From UBA6164 sp964527325 (GTDB lineage Bacteria > Patescibacteriota > Gracilibacteria > BD1-5 > UBA6164): a stretch of DNA of 12,672 nt. Position 1 is the stretch's first letter, and each line of letters starts with the position of its first letter. The position numbers were made by a program, and so were the translations under genes. Below the pieces are notes generated by a model that did no database searches, had not been told where the DNA came from, and was given only the letters and a program-made list of their open reading frames with translations. Below are positions 6,281 to 12,672 of the stretch, one piece after another. Where the stretch lies: positions 1 through 12,672 of the forward strand of contig CAZGNU010000047.1 in assembly GCA_964527325.1 (NCBI GenBank), written 5' to 3'.

Positions 6281-8154
6281 AGTAAATTAACAAAAGCTTC
6301 ACTTGGCAAATTAACCTTACCGAATTGTTTCATTTTCTTTTTTCACTTTTTTTGTTTTTCTAGAAGTTTTTTCTTTCTACTTATATCTCAACCATATAGT
6401 TTAGCTGTTACATCTTTTCTCATAGCTGAGAGAGTTTCTCTAGCTACTACACTTCATCAAACTGCAGCTTGAATTTTTATTGCAAATAATGCTCTTGGAA
6501 CAGATTCTTTAAGATTTTTACAAATTTTTGTACCGATATAATGAGATTGATCTTTATGACAAATAAATGATAATGCATCAACTTTTTCATCAGCAATAAG
6601 TATTTCTAACTTTACTAAATCATCTTCTTTAAATTTTATAAATTCATAGTTCAGTGAAGCATAACCAGAGCTAAGTGATTTCATTTCATCATAAAAATCT
6701 CAGATAAGTTCATTCATTGGTAATTCATATGTAAGCATTACTCTATCTGAATCTATAAATTGTTGATTTTTAAATATTCATCTTCTGTCTTGGGACAATT
6801 GCATTAGGTTTCATACATATTCCTGTGGAGTAATTATTTCTATTTTTGCTATTGGTTCTTCTATATGTAAATACTTTTCTCTACTTGGTAAATCTTCTGG
6901 GTTAGAAACAAAAATTCTAGTGCATTTTTGCCCTTTTTCATCTTCAACTATTTTTCAATCAAACCTAGAGTATTCACTTATTTTATCTCACAATAATAAT
7001 AATCTGTAAGTTACTTGTGGAGATGTCATTATTACATCCATATTGAACTCTCTAAACAATCTTTCTTTTACAATATCTAAATGCAATAATCATAAAAAAC
7101 CACATCTATAACCATTTCAAAGTGCAGGAGAAACATCAGACTCAACTGCTAATGCTGAGTCATTTAATACTAATTTTTCCATTGCATCTTTAAGGGCTGG
7201 ATATTCACTACTATCCATTGGAAAAATACCTGCATATATAAATGGAGTCACTTCTCAAAAACCATCAATTGCTTTAGCGTCTTCTGGTTTTGCTTTAGGT
7301 CATTCTATATTCTCAGGTTTCCAAACAGTATCCCCTACTTTTGCATCACGTATTGATTTTAGTCATGTTACTATATATCAAACAGATCAGTTTTCTATTT
7401 TTTTATCACTTGTATATCAAGGTGAAAAATACCCAACATCAAGTGCTTCAATTTTTTTATTTGTATTTAAAAAATGCAATGTATCTCATTTTTTTATTTC
7501 CCCTTGAAATACTTTTACATAACTCACAACTCATCTATATGCATCATATTGAGAATCAAAAACTAGTGCTTTTAGTTCATCATTTTCTGGATTTTTATCT
7601 GTATAAACTTTTGGAGAACTTATTCTATCAATTACAGCATCAAGTACGCTTTCAACATTTTCTCATGTTTTAGCTGAAATTCAAATTATCTCTGACTTAT
7701 CACAACCAAGAAGATTTATTATTTCCTCAGCTACTTTATCAAAATCAGCAGCAGGTAAATCTATCTTATTAATTACAGGAATAATATCTAAATCGTTTTC
7801 AATTGCTAAATAAACATTACTTAGAGTCTGAGCCTCAATTCATTGAGTTGCATCTACAATTAATAAAGTTCACTCAACTGAAGCTAAACTTCTTGAAACC
7901 TCATACTGAAAATCAACATGGCCAGGAGTATCAATTATATTCATCTCTATACCCTTCCAATGCATTCTAACAGGCTGCAGTTTAATTGTAATTCATCTTT
8001 CTTGTTCAAGCTCCATTGTATCAAGCATTTGAGAATTTTTCATATCCCTTTCTTCTATAGTCCCTGTTATTTCAAGCATTCTATCAGCAAGAGTAGATTT
8101 CCCATGATCTATATGAGCTATAATACAAAAATTTCTAATATTTTTTAATTCCAT
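6271..8154 (-). CDS. lepA: Elongation factor 4 (LepA), ribosome-associated GTPase
   Basis: The product is 627 aa; LepA is usually about 600. It is a translational GTPase that acts on stalled or pretranslocated ribosomes. G1 is AHIDHGKST (13-21), the switch is ERGITIKLQ (52-60), G3 is DTPGH (75-79), G4 is NKID (129-132) and G5 is SAK (160-162). Domains II, III and V follow. The LepA-specific C-terminal domain is present, with SVVARETLSAMRKDVTAKLY, a Lys-rich DISRKKKLLEKQKKGKKKMK region and a final FGKVNLPSEAFVNLLKK. Glycine codons are mixed, about 24 TGA and 17 GGN. The start MELKNIRNF fits the family. It is transcribed alone from the promoter at 8183-8210. An open frame at 7341-7673 on the other strand is its shadow. 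Confidence 0.98.
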
Positions 8155-8182
8155 TTTACTTTAATTGTTAATAATTTGCTGT

Positions 8183-8210
8183 ATTTTATGTATAATTGTT
8201 AAAAAGTAAA
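8183..8210 (-). promoter_or_regulatory. lepA promoter, copy 1 of a conserved promoter box
   Basis: Minus strand TTTACT (8210-8205), 16-nt spacer starting TTTTAACA, then TAAAAT (8188-8183), 28 nt before the ATG. The same layout and the same TTTACTTTTTAACA string stand upstream of the 136-aa gene and of toxin-antitoxin module 2. Confidence 0.75.
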
Positions 8211-8217
8211 AATATAT

Positions 8218-8246
8218 TTGACTTTCTTTTATAAAAAATATATAAT
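8218..8246 (+). promoter_or_regulatory. Promoter of the candidate small RNA
   Basis: TTGACT (8218-8223), a 17-nt spacer and a perfect TATAAT (8241-8246). No plus-strand coding frame follows for over a kilobase, so the product is probably an RNA. The start point would be near 8253. It is back to back with the lepA promoter. Confidence 0.8.
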
Positions 8247-8252
8247 AAATTT

Positions 8253-8375
8253 ACAAAAGGGTTTAAGTTTCAATCTTATAGTTGCAAAATCAGGTGAAAT
8301 TCCTGTATTATAAGACTTAAATTACAAACATAGAGTGGTAGGAAGCCTCGTACTTTCTTAAACCTATGTTTTTTT
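8253..8375 (+). ncRNA. Candidate structured small RNA, about 120 nt
   Basis: Start is set by the promoter at 8218-8246 and the end by a T-tract at 8369-8375. Stems visible: CAGG (8291-8294) with CCTG (8302-8305) around TGAAATT; TCTTATA (8274-8280) with TATAAGA (8309-8315); and a terminator stem AAACATAG (8326-8333) with CTATGTTT (8364-8371). The 5' GGTTTAAG (8260-8267) can pair with CTTAAACC (8357-8364) or, in shorter form, with CTTAAA at 8316-8321, so two folds compete. I do not recognise a known family: it does not fit SRP RNA, 5S rRNA, 6S RNA or a riboswitch I know. With no downstream plus-strand gene, a trans-acting or housekeeping RNA is more likely than a riboswitch. Its last 12 nt overlap the end of the opposite 136-aa gene. 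Confidence 0.6.
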
Positions 8376-8774
8376 ATTGTCCCAAAAAGTTGAAACTAGT
8401 TTTAATTTTTTATCTTTTTTATTTGAAAATTCTAAGATGTGTACTCATATCAAATTTCATTTTGGAGTATATCATTTAAATTCATATGATATTTTTCATC
8501 AAACTTTTTTTATATTTGTAATATTTTCTTTTTTAACGATTTTCATCAATTCAATTCAAGAAAAAAAAGACATTTTTCTATGATTTTTATCTGAACTATT
8601 TCTACTATTAGTGAAATATAAATATTCATCAATAAAAACTGGTCTTTTATTTAATCATTTACAAAATATTTTCTTATTACATTGTAAAAATTCACTAATA
8701 ATTTTTTCTAAAGCTTTTCATCTAAGATTTGATATTTCAGTTTTTAAGTTAATTATTTTCCAATTTTTAGCCAT
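8364..8774 (-). CDS. Orphan protein of 136 aa, unknown function
   Basis: I do not recognise this protein. Its 136 residues are basic (about a quarter Lys/Arg) and appear soluble. Residues 1-32 look helical (ALEKIISEFL), the middle holds VFIDEYLYFTNSRN (46-59), and the C-terminal part is strand-like (KISYEFKGYTP, NLIGVHILEF, KLKLVSTFWD). The strand pattern ending in a Thr-Phe-Trp-Asp turn is vaguely like small RelE/barnase-fold nucleases, but that is weak. Glycine codons are all TGA. It is flanked by lepA and a toxin-antitoxin operon, and its promoter and leader share long matches with those of lepA. Its stop codon overlaps the terminator of the small RNA on the other strand. Confidence 0.8.
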
Positions 8775-8814
8775 TCTATTCTCAATTTGTTAATAATTTG
8801 TTAAATCTGTCCGT

Positions 8815-8842
8815 ATTTTAGGGAAAATTGTTAAAAAGTAAA
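8815..8842 (-). promoter_or_regulatory. Promoter of the 136-aa gene, copy 2 of the conserved box
   Basis: Minus strand TTTACT (8842-8837), 16-nt spacer starting TTTTAACAATT, TAAAAT (8820-8815) followed by ACGG, 40 nt before the ATG. A further 14-nt match to the lepA leader, CAAATTATTAACAA, lies in the leader. Confidence 0.7.
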
Positions 8843-8846
8843 GTAT

Positions 8847-8873
8847 AAAAAAATCCTAAATTTTTTAGGATTT
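8847..8873 (-). terminator. Terminator of toxin-antitoxin module 2
   Basis: Minus strand AAATCCTAAA (8873-8864), 3-nt loop, TTTAGGATTT (8860-8851), continuing into TTTT (8850-8847). It begins at the toxin stop codon and ends just before the -35 box of the 136-aa gene, so it separates the two units. Confidence 0.85.
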
Positions 8874-9124
8874 TAATCTTGATGATCAGATATTTCTACA
8901 ACTATAAAATCATTTCATCTAAAATATCATATTGCTCTATATTTTTGATTTATTCTAAAAGAATAAACTCAAGTTCATTTTGGCTTTCTTAATTTGAAAT
9001 CTAATTTTCATAAATATCAAATAAGTAATTTACCTTTATTATTTTTATATTGTTTTAATAAGTTTCTTTTTTCTAGATATTTTTCTATTCAGTCTTCTTC
9101 AAAAATATTTTCTATATTTATCAT
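8873..9124 (-). CDS. RelE/HigB-like toxin of toxin-antitoxin module 2
   Basis: The product is 83 aa. Helical N-terminal part (residues 5-28), then the RelE/HigB core: a VYSFRINQKYRAIGYF stretch (53-68) with the Arg and Tyr typical of this group, and a C-terminal FIVVEISDHQD (73-83) whose His sits where RelE-type toxins often place a catalytic or structural His. Proteins of this superfamily usually cut mRNA on the ribosome. It begins 4 nt after the antitoxin stop codon and is therefore co-translated with it. It differs clearly from the toxin at 375-647, so the two modules are not recent copies. Confidence 0.85.
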
Positions 9125-9128
9125 TAAA

Positions 9129-9320
9129 TTATATATTGGTAAAACTAGAAATATTTTTATTTTTTGATAAATTTATTTTATCTATTAATCATTGAGAAAC
9201 TTCTTTTTGTTCCATTTCTTTAAAATCAACTTCTGAGTAAAAAGTATCTAAAAAATCAACAACATTTATAAATGTATTTTTTTTAATTCAAATATCTTCT
9301 TTAAAAGTTATTGTTACCAT
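9129..9320 (-). CDS. Antitoxin of toxin-antitoxin module 2
   Basis: The product is 63 aa, the first gene of an operon with a RelE/HigB-like toxin 4 nt downstream. Residues 1-8 could form a strand (VTITF), followed by helices at about 16-30 and 34-50; the C-terminal SSFTNI end is Ser/Thr-rich and could cover the toxin. I see no definite helix-turn-helix, and it shares little with the antitoxin of module 1. The role is inferred from position, size and partner. Its promoter carries the TTTACTTTTTAACA box shared with lepA and the 136-aa gene. Confidence 0.78.
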
Positions 9321-9349
9321 AATTTTAGATTTAATATTAATATAATTTT

Positions 9350-9377
9350 ATTTTATACATAAGTGTTAAAAAGTAAA
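9350..9377 (-). promoter_or_regulatory. Promoter of toxin-antitoxin module 2, copy 3 of the conserved box
   Basis: Minus strand TTTACT (9377-9372), 16-nt spacer starting TTTTAACA, TAAAAT (9355-9350), 29 nt before the antitoxin ATG. A 10-bp palindrome TTAATATTAA (9331-9340) lies in the leader and could be an operator. Confidence 0.7.
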
Positions 9378-9401
9378 GCTCAAAAAAAACATGCCATTTT
9401 T

Positions 9402-9430
9402 TTGACTAATAAGAGAAAATATACTAAAAT
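9402..9430 (+). promoter_or_regulatory. Promoter of the DUF1704-type peptidase gene
   Basis: TTGACT (9402-9407), 17-nt spacer, TAAAAT (9425-9430), 29 nt before the ATG at 9460. It is divergent from the module 2 promoter, with 24 bp between the -35 boxes. Confidence 0.7.
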
Positions 9431-9459
9431 ATATATAGAAATAAATATAATAAAAAAAT

Positions 9460-11358
9460 ATGTCTGATTTAAATAAGACATCACCTGCACAAAACAAACT
9501 TAACGATATTATTAATGAACATAATTCTATTATTTTTGATGAGCAAAATTGGATAGGAAAAGATTTGCGGAAAATAGCTGAAGTAACCTATTCATATAAT
9601 GATAATACTAATATAAATACAACTCTTTTTGTATCATGAGGGTGACTTGATTTAGAATTATATAAAAATTCATGAAAAAAAGAAAGAAAAAAATTATTAC
9701 TAACAGCAAAAGATAATTTAATAGAATTATTAAATGAAAAAAAAGAACAAATTAAAAGTGCATTATGAGAATTAGAATTGATTGATCTAATGAATGGTGA
9801 TTCAGTTAATATAAATATAAAAAGCATATTTATAAATTCATTAAATGAAAAAAGTGATTTTTTAGATTATTGTTTAAACGCAATACCTTTTGAAATCGAA
9901 AAAGCTTGATTTAAATTAAAATTAAGCAATAAAGAAGAAACTGATACTGAAAAAAAACAAGCACAATTAGACTCAAAATTATTTTGATGAGAAATTAAAA
10001 ACAACTCAGAAGAAACAATGTTATCATATGAATATATTATTGAAAAATACAATACAAATAAAAATAAACTAAACTCTAGACAACAAGAAAGATTTGAATG
10101 ATATTTAGAAAGAATTGTTTCTTTTTTACCTGAATGATATAAATACAAAGAAAAAGAAAAACCAAAACTTATTTCATGAGATTTTCTAGAATATGATATT
10201 CCAAGAAAAGACTATATGACATGATTCAATATGTTTGTTGAAGCATTAGAAAAACTAGAACACATAGTAGAAAGCAATAAAAATGTATGAAGTATATCAG
10301 ACTGACCAAAATGAGTGCAATTCCCTACGACTAAAAAATTTGATAGCATAAAAATACTTAGATTTTTAAAACTATCTCTTCATGAAATAGAAACACATAA
10401 CATTACAGATTATAACTGAAGACAGATAATTTGAAATCTAAGAGGAGCTAATAGTACAGAAAAAGATGAATGAGTAGCAATACTTATGGAACAACTTTTT
10501 ATGTACTGAAAAGAATTATATAAAACAGATAAAGATTGAGACCAAATAATAGATATAACTAAATTAGATTTAGTTTCAAATTTTGTACAAACTTTAGCTT
10601 GAGAAGTATTAAATAGTAAAGAATTATTAGATTACTTAAATTTAAGTGAAAAAATTGACCCAGATATTATTTCTCCAAATGATAGATTTTTAAGATTAAA
10701 AAGAAATAATAAAGCATGAGTTCAACACAAAGACACAACTTATACTAGATGATTATTCAAAGCAGTAGAAGAGATAAATAAATACATAAAATCTAAATGA
10801 AAAGAATGAATAGCACCAGAGGATTTATTCTTAGGTAAAATATCTTTTGAAGAAACTTGAAAATTAAAACAAATAAAAGAATCTAAAGAAAAAGAAATAA
10901 AAAAAGATATTGTAATGGATGATATTTTATTGCAAGTAAATGCTTCTTTAGAAAAACACTCTACACATAAGACTAAAAAAACAAAGAAAAAAGAGAAGAC
11001 AAATACTATAAAACCATTATTTTTATCTGATGCTGTTTATTTTATAGTAACTGAAAAATTAAAATGAGAAGAATGAAATATTGATTCTAAACATTTTTAT
11101 AAATACTTAAAAGATAAATATCCTATATTTGATTTTACATTAAAAGAAATAGAAGAAATATCATTTAAAACTAAAAGAAATGTATATGCTATTGTAAATA
11201 TAATACTTAAAACAATATGACAACACCAAATTAATAAATTAACGAAAAACAACAAAAAACATGTTAAAAACATTCTTAAATCATTAACAGAACCATATAA
11301 TCACAAAATCAATCATGCAAAAGAAAAATTGCATCCAGAAAGAAGAAAAGCAAAATAA
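9460..11358 (+). CDS. DUF1704-type (MATCAP-like) putative zinc metallopeptidase
   Basis: The product is 632 aa. Residues 308-313 read HEIETH, the HExxxH zinc motif of the DUF1704/tyrosine carboxypeptidase family, followed by YNGRQ (318-322) and KDEGVAIL (335-342), where relatives have a TQEGLA-type block supplying the third ligand, here Glu337. A second family block, YTRGLFKAVEEI (428-439), is also present. Bacterial members are often named flavohemoglobin expression-modulating QEGLA motif proteins; the human member MATCAP removes the C-terminal Tyr of tubulin. The bacterial substrate is unknown. The core spans about residues 30-460. A Lys-rich linker (about 470-515) and a predicted helical C-terminal part (518-632) go beyond it. 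No signal peptide is seen. The gene converges with an ATP-grasp ligase, a recurring type of partner for this family. Confidence 0.82.
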
Positions 11359-11394
11359 AAAATATGAAAATTATGTAATTTTCATATTTTTTAT
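11355..11394. terminator. Bidirectional terminator between the peptidase and ATP-grasp genes
   Basis: A perfect 19-bp inverted repeat, ATAAAAAATATGAAAATTA (11355-11373) and TAATTTTCATATTTTTTAT (11376-11394), with T-tracts on both strands. It overlaps the peptidase stop codon and can end both converging transcripts. Confidence 0.85.
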
Positions 11395-11403
11395 TAATTT
11401 ATT

Positions 11404-11437
11404 AACAAGGTTGCTTTAGTCCCTTGTTATTTTTTTT
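11404..11437 (+). terminator. Second terminator after the peptidase gene
   Basis: AACAAGG (11404-11410) pairs with CCTTGTT (11422-11428) around an 11-nt loop, then A and eight T (11430-11437). It works plus-ward and backs up the first terminator. The T-tract overlaps the stop codon of the ATP-grasp gene. Confidence 0.75.
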
Positions 11438-12672
11438 ACTTCCTTCTTACAAAGAAATATTTAACTTTATGTAACAATCATTTTTTACTTTTTTTCTTTT
11501 TTGGAGGACAACATCATTCATCTATATCTATCAAATCAGCATATTTTCATTTAATATACAAATAATCTTTTCTAATATCTTTGTAACTCTTAGATGCTAA
11601 TTTAATTCATCCTAATTTCACAAATCAATCTTTTGTTAATCATACTTCTTTATCTATAAAGCTATCTTCTGTTTCTATAAGTTTTACTGTTTTTCTTTTC
11701 TTAATTTTTTCTAAAAGTTTCTTGTTAAAAGATTTTAATGTTCCTCTTTTTGTAGCATATATATTAAGATAAATATTATTTTCTTTTAATTTTCAAACCT
11801 TAATATCATGCTTAACCAAAAACTCATACATATTTATTCAATATGTTCTTTTCAAAAGATTTAATCTACCTCAACCAATTCTACCATTTAATTCTATAGT
11901 TTTAAATTCTCATTTACTATTTATTTTAAATTCATGGTGAATAAAAATATTTTTAACTCAAGTAGCTTTAACAGTAGAATTAATAAATGTTTTTAATCTC
12001 TTTCATCTAAAGTCATTAGCAGTTTTTTCTGTAGCAATTCTTGCAATATTACAATAATCCTCTACTCATACATCTATACCAAGTTTTACTTTTACTGGTT
12101 TAGAAACAACTATATCTCATTCAGCAGAAACATAATAATCAACAGAATACAATTTACCATCAATAAATTCTTCTACAATTAATATTTTATTATCTACTCA
12201 TCTATTTTTTAATCTATCATGAAATACTTTATAATCCTTTATATATTCTGTAAATTCATTTTTCTTATTTATTTTAGCTACTCAAGAACTTTGTAATCAA
12301 TCAATAGGTTTGATTATAAAAGGATACCCTACTTTTTCTTCTATTTCTTTAATATTTAGTTCATCTGGTTCTCATTTCAAAAATTTTATTCAAAGCTCAG
12401 GATTATGTTCTTGAATCAGTTCTCTTTGAAGAAATTTGTCTCTAAAAACATCAGGAGTATCAGAAACTGGACGTCCTAATAATTCCTTTATTTCATGAAC
12501 TGTATTTACAAGTAACTCCATAGGAGTAGATACAAATATTACTTCATATTTTTTGTGGAATTTTAATATTTGTTTTTTTAAATCTTCTTTATTTGAATAA
12601 TTATATAAAAGTATTCAATCTTTTTCTAATTTTTTTATTAAGTCTTTATATTCTATTACATCTCATTTGTAA
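11436..12672 (-). CDS. ATP-grasp ligase, 5' end outside the window
   Basis: 411 residues are visible, counted from the first whole codon at 12671; the start codon lies beyond the right edge. The ATP-grasp fold shows as DKFLQRELIQEH (78-89), PFIIKPIDGLQSSGVAKI (117-134) with the ATP-binding Lys and glycine-rich loop, the hinge LIVEEFIDG (164-172), and FKTIELNGRIGGG (256-268) with the Mg-binding Glu260 and Asn262. Such enzymes join a carboxylate to an amine through an acyl phosphate; the substrates here are unknown. The sequence most resembles D-Ala-D-Ala-ligase/GshB-like peptide ligases. The C-terminus carries EGCCPP (385-390) and then a strongly basic tail. It converges on the DUF1704-type peptidase gene, with which such ligases are often linked in bacteria. 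Confidence 0.85.

Noticed and set aside
7341..7673. 110-codon plus-strand frame
   Set aside because: Lies wholly inside lepA on the other strand, has no promoter or family features, and its Leu/Phe-rich content is what antisense of an A-rich gene gives.
8259..8375. FMN or cobalamin riboswitch, because of GGTGAAATTCC and GGAAGCC
   Set aside because: The FMN core after the first hairpin and the B12 box are missing, the element is too short, and no plus-strand gene lies downstream.
8259..8375. SRP RNA, 5S rRNA or 6S RNA
   Set aside because: The GGAA tetraloop helix with AGCAG, the 5S core strings and a long central bubble are all absent by eye; an Rfam scan would settle it.
8364..8774. RelE/barnase-fold nuclease assignment for the 136-aa protein
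   Set aside because: Only a loose strand pattern near the C-terminus supports it; no catalytic set could be identified.
8377..8793. Plus-strand frames of 68 and 60 codons
   Set aside because: Antisense of the 136-aa gene, which is a continuous code-25 frame with a good promoter.
1..12672. CRISPR array, prophage or integrase
   Set aside because: No regularly spaced direct repeats and no phage or recombinase motifs were found on either strand.

Overview
The window comes from a very AT-rich bacterium that reads TGA as glycine (genetic code 25). Read with TGA as a stop, every long gene shatters. Read with TGA as Gly, nine long or medium frames open up, and TGA falls on invariant glycines of well-known motifs: the CTP synthase P-loop, the kinase G2 box, the MgtC core. 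TAA and TAG are the only stops used, and arginine is almost always AGA. This code is known from the candidate phyla Absconditabacteria (SR1) and Gracilibacteria (BD1-5). The sequence alone does not let me choose between them.

Layout. 1-375: a tRNA-His gene on the minus strand with a consensus promoter and a probable terminator. 375-858: a ParE/RelE-type toxin-antitoxin pair (minus). 941-3505: a soluble PAS histidine kinase, a 178-bp MITE-like inverted-repeat element, a receiver-only response regulator, and an MgtC/SapB-type membrane protein (all plus). 3535-4083: a membrane-anchored SAM methyltransferase (minus), divergent from pyrG (CTP synthase, 4186-5787, plus). 5825-6280: a 94-aa cysteine-containing orphan with its own strong promoter, the window's only clear Shine-Dalgarno site, and a terminator. 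6271-8154: lepA (elongation factor 4, minus). 8218-8375: a probable small structured RNA (plus) with a near-perfect promoter and a U-tract terminator. 8364-8774: an orphan protein of 136 aa (minus). 8873-9320: a second RelE/HigB-like toxin-antitoxin pair (minus). 9460-11358: a large DUF1704-type (MATCAP-like) metallopeptidase with an HExxxH motif (plus). 11436 to the right edge: an ATP-grasp ligase (minus, 5' end outside the window).

How the genes relate. The kinase and regulator probably form one phosphorelay. MgtC probably rides on the regulator transcript. The metallopeptidase and the ATP-grasp ligase converge on shared terminators, and families of these two kinds are often neighbours in bacteria, so they may remove and add a terminal residue on a shared substrate (inference). 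lepA, the 136-aa orphan and the second toxin-antitoxin operon carry the same promoter, TTTACT-N16-TAAAAT with a conserved TTTTTAACA box, which suggests shared control.

Most of the predicted start sites lie 27-29 nt after a -10 box without any Shine-Dalgarno sequence. The features most worth follow-up are the 8253-8375 RNA, the peptidase/ligase pair, the shared promoter box and the 94-aa orphan. No CRISPR array, transposase or phage gene was seen.
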